Assembly: GCF_036416795.1 (NCBI RefSeq)
Contig: NZ_CP143867.1
Location: 5,076,001 to 5,140,000, forward strand
DNA: 64,000 nt
Source: Bacteroides sp. MSB163
GTDB taxonomy: Bacteria; Bacteroidota; Bacteroidia; Bacteroidales; Bacteroidaceae
Direction: 5' to 3'
This document shows, in pieces, positions 11,701-18,034 of the stretch (the stretch's first letter is position 1; each line of letters starts with the position of its first letter). The notes under the pieces are model-generated. The model did not search any database, was not told where the DNA came from, and saw only the letters and a program-made list of their open reading frames with translations. Made by a program: the position numbers and the translations under genes.

Positions 11701-13332
11701 TTTCTCACGTGCCATTCCCCCAAGTCCTAGCAGACCAAAGGCAGCAGACGTCGGTGCAAGTCCCAGAAATGTATCAATGTTGTTGTCTAAATCTGTAGCT
11801 TGTTCAACAGTCATCTCTCCCAGTGGAATGTTGGCAAAGTTGTTGTATACCTCTTCGGCATATTCTCCTAACAGCCCATGAAACTGTGTACGTTCAGCAA
11901 CGTTTTTGATAGTAGGATTATTCTTTATCTTGCTGATGAACTGCACAATCTCGCTATTAGAAAGTTTAGAAAAGCCAGGAATAAACTTGTTCAGTGCTTC
12001 TTTTGCCAACTTGCCACCACCAGCGAACGCATTGAAAAACATTTCTGACTGATTTTCAAGAAAATTAGAGATAGCAGATTTGCCCAAGGCTTCACCGAAA
12101 TTCATGCTATTCTCGCGACCTGCATACTTAATATCACCATCCTCGACTTTCGCTTGGACATCACCAATCATCCGTTCGTTGGTTCCAGAAGCAACACGCC
12201 CTATACTTGTAGTAGCTGTCATCCCAGCAGCGGCTGCGGCATCACCGACCAATCGGCTCGTAACCTTTGCCACATTACTTGTTGCTGCACGTCCGAAAGC
12301 ATTCAATGCTCCTCTTCCAGCAGCTTCCGCCGAAGCACGTCCAAACCGTTTCAATCCATGTTTCAAAAGACCTTTTGCCAACGCATTACCGGAGCTTGAA
12401 ATAGGATTGACTGCAAACTCTAACATAAATGGTATACTTTGAGCCGTTGTACTGCCGACTTTATATCCTCTACTCATATCTGATGAGAAATAAGCCTGTG
12501 TAGCCATATTTACGGCCGCAGCATCAAGTAACTTCGATTCTTCCGGGGAAAGTTCTTCTCCACTCTCTTCTTTCTCAATCGCCTTTCTAAGCAAACCGGA
12601 ATATGCCGTATCTGTAAGTCCCATAGTCCAGTTGTCTGTATCCATAAACTTATCTTTGAAACCTCTACCAAGTGAAGAGAAAAAGCCCGTATCTCCTTTC
12701 TTTGCCTCTTCTACAAGCTTGTTAGCATCATCAAGTAAGTTCTTCGCAGCATGGAGCGATGTATAACGATCCTGCGTCTCTTTGGTATCACCATTACCAA
12801 ACCTTTGTGCGGCACCAACGGCAGAAGAAGGTATGAAAGCGGAACCGGCAGGCATAGGTACCGGCTCTCTCTCTTTGTTCAATTCACTATCAATCTCACC
12901 CAACTGACCACTGATATAATTCGAGAAGAAGTCTTTTTCATCATTCTTCCTTTTCTCTATTGCGGCACTGTATTGCTTCGATTGCTCTTCCGGAGTCATC
13001 TGTTGATAATCTGCATAGGGCACACCAAATATCATTGTTTCCTCACCTTTACCCTCAACGTATGGAGATTTCGGACGTGGTTGTGGCTGTTGCAATTGTT
13101 GTTGTCCTGGATGAGGAACAGTAACAGCTGGTATCTGACTATTACTCATAGCTTTGTCAAAAGCATCATAATCCCCAATATCTACACCTTTACTTTTTGC
13201 AGTATTATACAACCAGTCTTTATTTGCATCTACATTTTTATCAAATTCCTCATAGGCGCCCATTTGAACGCCTTTGTTCGTAAGTACATCATAAAGCCAC
13301 TTACGATTTTCATTCATGTTTACTTCAGCCAT
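8668..13332 (-). CDS. Giant phage polyvalent / ejection protein, N-terminal part, ends at a frameshift
   Basis: 1,554 codons. The N-terminus carries two 23-residue repeats (residues about 10-32 and 38-60) of the form WLY-x6-KGV-xx-G-x-Y-xx-FDK. Next come a Q/P-rich linker, an Ala/Gly-rich helical region (about 300-400), a hydrophobic segment near residue 525 (GLAPTSAAFGLLGLGGM), and long acidic coiled-coil stretches. The last 100 residues are the N-lobe of a polyvalent-type kinase (ENDTYLDRENDAVYKMNN) and run VGFTG, then shift frame and stop at 8668. In the other frame the kinase continues immediately (GNGGAIYPIYKQEYIDN...). The hydrophobic and coiled-coil build and the position after two small virion-like genes resemble T7 gp16-type ejection proteins. 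The start overlaps the upstream gene end by 13 bases. Confidence is high for phage origin, moderate for ejection role. Confidence 0.85.
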   Translation of the reverse strand: MAEVNMNENRKWLYDVLTNKGVQMGAYEEFDKNVDANKDWLYNTAKSKGVDIGDYDAFDKAMSNSQIPAVTVPHPGQQQLQQPQPRPKSPYVEGKGEETMIFGVPYADYQQMTPEEQSKQYSAAIEKRKNDEKDFFSNYISGQLGEIDSELNKEREPVPMPAGSAFIPSSAVGAAQRFGNGDTKETQDRYTSLHAAKNLLDDANKLVEEAKKGDTGFFSSLGRGFKDKFMDTDNWTMGLTDTAYSGLLRKAIEKEESGEELSPEESKLLDAAAVNMATQAYFSSDMSRGYKVGSTTAQSIPFMLEFAVNPISSSGNALAKGLLKHGLKRFGRASAEAAGRGALNAFGRAATSNVAKVTSRLVGDAAAAAGMTATTSIGRVASGTNERMIGDVQAKVEDGDIKYAGRENSMNFGEALGKSAISNFLENQSEMFFNAFAGGGKLAKEALNKFIPGFSKLSNSEIVQFISKIKNNPTIKNVAERTQFHGLLGEYAEEVYNNFANIPLGEMTVEQATDLDNNIDTFLGLAPTSAAFGLLGLGGMAREKYTTQRNLHRFKEGLNEEDQALFDELQQVINAGDKETTKAFIKRTLADEKLTQEEKKERVFAVQDMQEERALEDVQNEDVSAGITPEDIEANKIDIYRNFKRAERKVNSLLPKGIVSQLDAVSDLGQFASANNLSEQQVSALADYLPAKEIFSQYVDHTNKRKEEAKMQAREQAMADVERISNPETGLVIQAKHKFADNPVYLVGGNLSFGEDGFLDRDNSSETIYYVDETGERKMAQAEDFDSVLSEVPIDYMIVQSEVNAEQDFVTNEEESLRSPDIPAPVRGETVMMDGSRYLIEGDNMDDPGQSVMAIKLDDAGEIDIENGDERPISIDDYYSLKESEMWQDDIVPASLQEETQQKEDTSLESETIQEETDQVSVSVEEESVKEETPEQRLQKVLDTLPKKKDGSIDYKSMTPQQQFDYTSAVDSPEVAIEDLKGDVAAKNEELEKINARLAKATGGERVELRDLIRSKKKELDELNTFFQSVVPEQSDTSESMETSQVPEEVRTDEDYISWVADNSDDANEVLGAYSAAKDLASHEQTLKPWQRELLGRKVSTSSFNRFGDRNQITGALAKGWLRKDGQEIDTIAQELSENGVEVTEQDIVDFMLTNPSNHVSQVSDTMRSLSSKFSEIATKEMGIPVGGPESNTGRLYIKLKETDQKIDKLTDKQKNEIEEALTADMDASDTQRTDSYYEALDDYIQQYDQFRNEFDEEAADEAIIQSMEENNSELYHGGFTADELDDIYSQIENNNGTERQTEDSRENQSPLSGEEVKQHGEPGTSEVAATENSEGEEQNNGVIPNEQLENIDTRKLLNTEQPTVSDLSVVEPSSSIQENGNNTLNSEDNSVSLQGDNQKVNENDEVSESIPQGEHGTLLEISGEQEEPVYQLRRRIEEASRNASESERGRGHQQEVNQMIEAQAKESGLWTPIQNLSNLGTPFLSGNENDTYLDRENDAVYKMNNLVNSKNLPELFKRIDLHNELFPQTKYELVGFTGLVMAVPFIQYINKNI

Positions 13333-14420
13333 GGTGCTTTATTATTGGATGATTGATTGTTACTAATCCACGGAGCAACTTCTTTCTTATCTGTTGCCCC
13401 TCCTAACTTAAACCCTCTACTTTTCAGTTCTTCGGCTGGTATCATACCGTTCTGCAATGCATAGGCGGCAGCAGCTTGCCAGTCTGTTTTAGTTTTAGTG
13501 ATATTTTCCTTATCGTCCCTCTCATAAGTAACGAACGGAGCCAAGTCGTCCTCTCCCATTCCAGATCCGAGCACAATTTGTTGGGCTTCATTTGGAGTAA
13601 GTCTTGTATTACGAGTATAGACATTACCATCACCTCCAATAACACTATCCACAATCTTGGAATTATTGCTATTTTCTTTTGTTTCAATCTCGTTTAATCT
13701 ATACTTATGGTTGAGTACAGCAAGTTCTTTCGCATCCTTAGCCTTTATTGCTTGTTGCTGTAAGGCCTGTTTCCCTTTAGCATCCAACATTCCTATTTGG
13801 AATGCCTGGTCTATCTGTTTTAAGGTCAAATCACGGTTATATTTCAACTCTGTAGCTGCCTTTGCCGCCTCTTGTTTGCGTTCATACAAATCGTCTGCAC
13901 GTTTATTCTCATAGTCTTTAAAAATGGCAGAGAGAGACTTATTTTGAAAGTCAGCATCATTCGCGCGTTTAGCATCCCGAAGACGTTGTAACCGTTCGTT
14001 ATACTTAGGTACCTGCGAATTTATCGGAGCGAATTGCCGGGCACCTTTTGAAGAAGCGAACATTTGGCCACCCAAATTTGCAATGTCCCCCAACAGAGAA
14101 AGAGCACGTTCCCGTCGAGTAATCTTCTCTTCTTTTTCAAGATCCGGCTTCCGGTAGAAGTCCTTGAAAAAGCCATAAAGACCTTTCTGGCCAATCGCAG
14201 CCGCATAATTGGGCTGTTCAGGAGTAGCAGGTCTTATTTCAGATACAACATGAGCAACAGGTTGAGCAGGTGCTATAACCTCATCCATTGAGGCAGGTTT
14301 CGGTATATGAGGACCAGCCGGTCTTATTTCAGAAACTTTATGTCCTTCAGGTACTACCGGAGCTACAACTTCATCCATCGAAGCCAGAGCTGGTTTATTA
14401 AGATATTCTAGTAATGCCAT
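13320..14420 (-). CDS. Phage internal virion / ejection-type protein with duplicated N-terminal motif
   Basis: 366 residues. It starts with a proline-rich segment containing two copies of a roughly 35-residue unit (PA-x-ASMDEVV/IAP ... VSEIRPA). A short Gly/Phe-rich region is followed by a long Ala/Lys/Gln-rich coiled coil (about residues 110-260), then a C-terminal region with PNEAQQIVLGSGMG. There is no signal peptide and no membrane segment. It lies 4 bases downstream of the 167-residue gene and overlaps the giant polyvalent gene by 13 bases, so the three are probably translated together. By position and composition it matches the middle gene of a podoviral ejectosome set (small membrane-type, coiled coil, giant). 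No enzymatic motif is visible. A scaffold or tail-fibre linker cannot be excluded. Confidence 0.6.
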   Translation of the reverse strand: MALLEYLNKPALASMDEVVAPVVPEGHKVSEIRPAGPHIPKPASMDEVIAPAQPVAHVVSEIRPATPEQPNYAAAIGQKGLYGFFKDFYRKPDLEKEEKITRRERALSLLGDIANLGGQMFASSKGARQFAPINSQVPKYNERLQRLRDAKRANDADFQNKSLSAIFKDYENKRADDLYERKQEAAKAATELKYNRDLTLKQIDQAFQIGMLDAKGKQALQQQAIKAKDAKELAVLNHKYRLNEIETKENSNNSKIVDSVIGGDGNVYTRNTRLTPNEAQQIVLGSGMGEDDLAPFVTYERDDKENITKTKTDWQAAAAYALQNGMIPAEELKSRGFKLGGATDKKEVAPWISNNQSSNNKAPWLK

Positions 14421-14424
14421 ACGT

Positions 14425-14928
14425 CTACCCTTTCTTATCCAACAGGCTCAGAGCTGAGCTAATTAACGATCCACTATTACCCAATAACTGCGTACCACCC
14501 GCTTCGTTTGCCTGCAGTTGAGCCATCTGTTGCTGCATTAATGCATTATCATTAGCTTGTTTCTGAGCATCGACCTGCCTTTTTATAGCATCACCACGAG
14601 TCGCAAGATTTCCAACAACTTCTCCCATCATCTTCTGGTCATTTTCCTGTTGTGCAAGCACAGCCTCCGGAGTACCTCCTGTAACAGCGGCAGTTGCTTG
14701 TGCTTCTTGATTTCTACGACGCAATGTATCTTCCACTCTCTTTATAGCAGACTGAGCCTCTTTACTATCTAAGTAGTTCTGATAGTAGTTACGGTTATAC
14801 CAAGCCTCATTCTTATTACGCTGTTGGTTAAGCATCTGCTGTTGGGCATTGGCCGCTTTTGCCGCCTTGCTTGCTCCCATTACTCCGCCAATCAAACTGG
14901 CACCTATTCCAATTGCAGTTCCTATCAT
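14425..14928 (-). CDS. Phage internal virion-like protein (Gly-rich N-terminal helix, Gln-rich coiled coil)
   Basis: 167 residues, starting with a glycine-zipper-like hydrophobic helix (MIGTAIGIGASLIGGVMGASK). A long Ala/Asn/Gln-rich helical region follows, then a short Gly/Ser/Leu C-terminus. This is the look of small podoviral ejection proteins of the T7 gp14 type, which line the channel across the cell envelope. It is the first gene of the leftward virion operon and ends 4 bases before the 366-residue gene. The 133-base gap on its right side separates it from the divergent terminase-like gene, so promoters for both directions should lie there. Function is inferred from composition and neighbours, with no diagnostic catalytic motif. 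Confidence 0.6.
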   Translation of the reverse strand: MIGTAIGIGASLIGGVMGASKAAKAANAQQQMLNQQRNKNEAWYNRNYYQNYLDSKEAQSAIKRVEDTLRRRNQEAQATAAVTGGTPEAVLAQQENDQKMMGEVVGNLATRGDAIKRQVDAQKQANDNALMQQQMAQLQANEAGGTQLLGNSGSLISSALSLLDKKG

Positions 14929-15014
14929 AATAGCTATTTTTTTAAGAGCAAAAAAAAGGATTTATCGCCATATCATAGTTGCGCTTTTACAACAATAATA
15001 TGCTGTATTACAAT

Positions 15015-15022
15015 TATATTTG
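15015..15022 (+). promoter_or_regulatory. Candidate -7 box for the small-terminase-like gene
   Basis: TATATTTG fits the Bacteroides -7 consensus TAnnTTTG and lies 39 bases before the ATG at 15062. No good TTTG is present 19-21 bases upstream, so this is only a half match. Confidence 0.35.
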
Positions 15023-15061
15023 TGATTTAATTAAATTATCACTTAAACAATTACAATCCAC

Positions 15062-15532
15062 ATGAAGAAACTCATAAAGAAAAAGAAGAACTCATACACT
15101 GAAGAAGAAAAGATACAGGCTGTAAGACTATTGAAGGAAAACAACTTCAATCATTACCTCACAGCCGCTCAAACTGGTGTGTCTATCTCATCTCTACATA
15201 ACTGGTCTGCCCGATACATGAACGACATTGATAACACCAATAAGGTACAGATAATAGCCGAAAGTGTAGAGTTGAATCTGGCAAGGGTAAAAACCAACTT
15301 TATCAATAAACACTATACCAAAATGAATGAGCTTGCTGAGGAAGCTGTCAAAAAAGCAATCGACCTTGTGAAAGAAGAAACAGACCTCAATAAGGTCAAC
15401 AACACAATAAAGGTTATTTCTGACTTTTTTAGTAAGATGTCAGATGAAGGAGAAGAAGGAGAAAAAAAAGGCGATAGTTATAATCTCATCCAACAAACAA
15501 TTATAGCATGCAATTCGATGAACCAACAATAA
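15062..15532 (+). CDS. Phage small terminase subunit-like protein with N-terminal helix-turn-helix
   Basis: 156 residues. After a Lys-rich start (about residues 1-10) comes a transposase/terminase-type HTH (EEEKIQAVRLLKEN ... TGVSISSLHNW, about 15-50). A helical, charged region (EAVKKAIDLVKEETDLNKVNNTIKVISDF) and an acidic tail follow. Small terminases use such an HTH to recognise the packaging site. The gene points away from the virion genes. A second ATG at 15508 overlaps its end by 25 bases in another frame, the arrangement expected for a coupled downstream gene such as terL, but that frame is cut by the IS at 15554. It could instead be another phage DNA-binding regulator or a degenerate IS3-type orfA. 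Confidence 0.55.
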   Translation: MKKLIKKKKNSYTEEEKIQAVRLLKENNFNHYLTAAQTGVSISSLHNWSARYMNDIDNTNKVQIIAESVELNLARVKTNFINKHYTKMNELAEEAVKKAIDLVKEETDLNKVNNTIKVISDFFSKMSDEGEEGEKKGDSYNLIQQTIIACNSMNQQ

Positions 15533-15553
15533 TAATAGCATCTTCGCTGCATG
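15508..15553 (+). pseudogene. Start of an overlapping downstream phage ORF, interrupted by the IS256-family element
   Basis: An ATG at 15508 overlaps the 3' end of the terminase-like gene and reads MQFDEPTIIIASSLH before meeting the IS. Rejoining the flanks after removing the IS and one target copy gives only five more residues before a TAA at 16947. The gene was therefore either tiny or already truncated before the IS arrived. Its position suggests the large terminase subunit, but the 15 residues are not enough to identify it. Confidence 0.35.
15546..15553. repeat. Left 8-bp target site duplication of the IS256-family element
   Basis: GCTGCATG directly precedes the left inverted repeat and recurs exactly at 16925-16932 after the right one. 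Eight bases is usual for IS256-family insertions. Confidence 0.9.
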
Positions 15554-16924
15554 GGCACTATCCAACGTTTTGTGTAAATGATGAATACGGGATTCAGCAA
15601 TGAGTTCCGTATTTTTATTATTTCTAACTTTGCAAAATGCCGAAGAAAATGACAGTAAAGAATCAAGCAGTGCCCGATGAATTTCTGAGTAAAGAATTTC
15701 TGAGCCAATTTAAAACAGAAGCCGATGTAAGCAAGTTCCTCAAACAGCTCCATGCACAAGTATTGGAGAAGATGCTTGAGGGTGAAATGGATGTTCACTT
15801 AGGTTATGAAAAGAACTCCGTAAGTGGCAACAACAGTGGCAACTCCCGTAACGGTAAATATCCCAAGAAAATCCAGACCGAACACGGTGAATCCGTCATC
15901 TCTGTTCCCCGTGACCGTAACGGTGAGTTCGCTCCTATAGTCGTCCCCAAACATGAGAGCCGTGGCTTATCCATTGAAAAACTCGTCATCTCACTCTATG
16001 CCAAAGGAATGAGTGTGTCAGACATCGAGGAAGAGATGCGAGAGATTTATGAAATCGAACTTTCCACTTCCGCCATATCCGTTATCACCAACAAGGTAAA
16101 CCAGGCGGCACTGGAGTGGCAGAACCGACCTCTTGACCCTGTATATCTGATAGTATGGATGGACGGTATCGTTTTCAAGGTACGTGACAACGGAAAGATT
16201 ATCAACAAGACGGTGTACCTTTGTGTCGGACTTAAACAGAACGGTTTGAAGGAAGTCTTGGGTATGTGGGTAGGCAAAACGGAAAGTTCCGCTTTCTGGA
16301 TGGGTGTCCTTACCGACCTGAAGGCACGTGGAGTACAGGATATTCTTATTACCTGCACGGACAATCTGAACGGATTTACCGACACCATACGTAGCGTGTT
16401 CCCTCAATCCTCCACACAAATCTGCGTTGTGCATCAAATCAGAAACTCCTGCAAATACGTTGTTTACAAGGACAAGAAGGAGTTTACCGCTGACATGAAG
16501 AATATCTACAACGCACCCAACAAGGAAGCTGCTGCCCTTGAACTGGACAATCTGGAAAAGAAATGGGGAGGGAAATATCCTTATGCCATACTTTCATGGA
16601 GAAATAACTGGGATGATCTGACCGTGTTTTTCCAGTTCCCTTTGGAAATCAGGAAAATAATCTACACTACCAATCTCATTGAAAATCTGAACGGGAAAAT
16701 CAGAAAGTACACGAAATCAAAACTTTCCTTTCCTTCTGATGATGCCGTGAAGAAAACGGTCTATCTGTCTCTGATGGAGATTGAAAAGAAATGGACGATG
16801 CCTATTTCTAATTGAGGATTGATTATGAATCAATTTATGCTTATATTTGAGCACAGAATTCAGATATAAGGGAATATATACCTGAATCCTGTTTTCTCAT
16901 TTACACAAAATTGTGGACACTGCC
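15554..16924 (+). mobile_element. IS256-family insertion sequence, complete (1,371 bp)
   Basis: The element is bounded by 28-bp imperfect inverted repeats: left 15554-15581 (GGCACTATCC...TTTTGTGTAAATGA) and right 16897-16924 (reverse complement GGCAGTGTCC...TTTTGTGTAAATGA), which agree at 23 of 28 positions. Both ends are flanked by GCTGCATG. It holds one intact transposase gene. The perfect target duplication and intact gene suggest a recent insertion into the phage sequence just after the small-terminase-like gene. Confidence 0.93.
15637..16815 (+). CDS. IS256-family (Mutator-like) DDE transposase
   Basis: 392 residues, the full length for the family. The DDE triad can be seen: D176 in VWMDGIVFK, D242 in ITCTDNLNG, and E349 in TTNLIENLNGKIR. 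The IS256 hallmark region around CVVHQIRNS (about 263-271) lies between D242 and E349. The N-terminus (about 1-60) is the helical DNA-binding part, with LEGEMDVHLGYEKN typical of the family. A Bacteroides -7 box (TAACTTTG, 15625-15632) sits only four bases before this ATG, so translation may start at the next ATG (15649). The element carries no passenger gene. Confidence 0.95.
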   Translation: MPKKMTVKNQAVPDEFLSKEFLSQFKTEADVSKFLKQLHAQVLEKMLEGEMDVHLGYEKNSVSGNNSGNSRNGKYPKKIQTEHGESVISVPRDRNGEFAPIVVPKHESRGLSIEKLVISLYAKGMSVSDIEEEMREIYEIELSTSAISVITNKVNQAALEWQNRPLDPVYLIVWMDGIVFKVRDNGKIINKTVYLCVGLKQNGLKEVLGMWVGKTESSAFWMGVLTDLKARGVQDILITCTDNLNGFTDTIRSVFPQSSTQICVVHQIRNSCKYVVYKDKKEFTADMKNIYNAPNKEAAALELDNLEKKWGGKYPYAILSWRNNWDDLTVFFQFPLEIRKIIYTTNLIENLNGKIRKYTKSKLSFPSDDAVKKTVYLSLMEIEKKWTMPISN

Positions 16925-16932
16925 GCTGCATG
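16925..16932. repeat. Right 8-bp target site duplication of the IS256-family element
   Basis: GCTGCATG, identical to 15546-15553. The interrupted sequence resumes at 16933. Confidence 0.9.
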
Positions 16933-17048
16933 AAAACTACTTCTCATAAAACTAGGGAAATATGCCGGATATGGTTAATATCCTTTTATCGGCTCTTATT
17001 TCCAATTGGGTAGAAAAGCTTAAGACAACCGAATAAACAGCCTTTTCC

Positions 17049-17079
17049 TTTGCCTTTTCCCTGCTATGATTTATCTTTG
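17049..17079 (+). promoter_or_regulatory. Consensus Bacteroides promoter for the DUF6965 gene
   Basis: TTTG (17049-17052), a 19-base spacer, then TATCTTTG (17072-17079) matches the TTTG / TAnnTTTG consensus exactly. An upstream ATG at 17066 lies within the promoter, so it cannot be the start of the downstream gene. Confidence 0.8.
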
Positions 17080-17092
17080 TTTCAAAAACAAT

Positions 17093-17323
17093 ATGGCATA
17101 CAATTATGATGAAGAGAGCGTAAAAGCTCTAATTAACTGGGCTGAGACCGCGCAGTTACCCCAAGAGGTAACTTTAAGTGAGGCTGAACATATTACCGAC
17201 ACCAAGATATATGTTCGTGCTAATATCAACGACATTAAGCAACATTACCCAGATGCATTCTATAACCCAGCAATTGACCGACTTTATAGACTGAAGGAAT
17301 TCGTAGAAGGGACGGCGGAGTAA
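17093..17323 (+). CDS. DUF6965 family small protein (prophage cargo)
   Basis: 76 residues from the ATG at 17093. The frame is open from 17066, but that ATG overlaps the -7 box and its first nine residues are promoter sequence. The protein pairs a short N-terminal helix (EESVKALINWAETAQLPQEV) with a C-terminal helix containing the family-typical pattern YNPAIDRLYRLKEFVE. Function is unknown; relatives are common in Bacteroides phages and mobile elements. It faces the SRAP gene convergently, and a GC hairpin with a T-run overlaps its stop codon. The promoter implies independent expression from the lysogen. The leader would be only a few bases, which is odd. Family assignment is from memory of the pattern and is moderate. 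Confidence 0.65.
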   Translation: MAYNYDEESVKALINWAETAQLPQEVTLSEAEHITDTKIYVRANINDIKQHYPDAFYNPAIDRLYRLKEFVEGTAE

Positions 17324-17335
17324 CCGTCCTTTTTT
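17310..17335 (+). terminator. Rho-independent terminator of the DUF6965 gene
   Basis: GGACGG (17310-17315) pairs with CCGTCC (17324-17329) across an 8-base loop and is followed by six Ts. It overlaps the stop codon at 17321-17323 and abuts the convergent SRAP gene. Confidence 0.75.
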
Positions 17336-18032
17336 ATGCTCTTTGCAAAATTGATGGATCAGTTGGTGCTTTTTTTATAAAGTCATTCTCTATAATATAG
17401 GCGTCCATCAGTTTTGCATCATAGGGCTTCAATAAAGATGATATTTCTGCTTTTGATAAATCTGATTTCAACCATTTTTCTTCATCCTCTGGAGATAAGA
17501 TTGCCGGCATACGGTGCTTGGAGTTGTGGATATAATCAGTCAAAGGATTGGTATCTGTCGTAATGATGGAAAATGTTGTATGTTCCTCTCCAGTCACTTT
17601 ATCCAGCCAAGTATCATATATTCCGGCCATAGAGAAAATAGGCTCATCTTTCAGATAAATATAGTAGGGTATCTTCTTACTTCCCTCATGTCTCCATTCA
17701 AAGTAACCGGTCGATGGCACAATACAACGTTTATTCATAATTGGCTCCCGAAATGAGGGCTTATCGAATATTGTGTCGGCCCGGGCATTAAGTGTCATTC
17801 GCCGGATCTCGTCAGCATTAGTTTCGCCTTTCGTCCAAAAAGGAATCAGCCCCCAGTTGAATACCTGAATCTCGCCCAAGCTTGTGATGATTGGATATTT
17901 CGGGAAATTGAAAGCATTCACATGATACTGTTCGTTGAGAATATCTTGGTATATCTCAACTATATCCGATTTTCGGCCGTAGCGGGCCGCCAGCTTAATG
18001 GCTTTTGCCGACATGGAGTTATGAAAACACAT
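17334..18032 (-). CDS. SRAP (YedK/HMCES-like) abasic-site shielding protein
   Basis: 232 residues. The SRAP hallmarks are all visible: Cys2 right after Met1 (exposed after Met removal), N82 and R84 in LNARADT, E112 in GYFEW, and H173 in HRMP. HMCES/YedK proteins form a thiazolidine crosslink between Cys2 and abasic sites in single-stranded DNA, protecting stalled forks. The gene starts 2 bases after umuC ends, so it is the third gene of a leftward umuD-umuC-SRAP unit carried by the prophage. The grouping suggests lesion handling on single-stranded DNA during SOS. All key residues are intact, so activity is plausible. Confidence 0.92.
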   Translation of the reverse strand: MCFHNSMSAKAIKLAARYGRKSDIVEIYQDILNEQYHVNAFNFPKYPIITSLGEIQVFNWGLIPFWTKGETNADEIRRMTLNARADTIFDKPSFREPIMNKRCIVPSTGYFEWRHEGSKKIPYYIYLKDEPIFSMAGIYDTWLDKVTGEEHTTFSIITTDTNPLTDYIHNSKHRMPAILSPEDEEKWLKSDLSKAEISSLLKPYDAKLMDAYIIENDFIKKAPTDPSILQRA

Positions 18033-18034
18033 AG

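Noticed and set aside
12751..13356. A 201-codon plus-strand frame opposite the start of the giant phage protein
   Set aside because: Mirror frame of a gene with clear repeats and coiled coils; composition is antisense-like.
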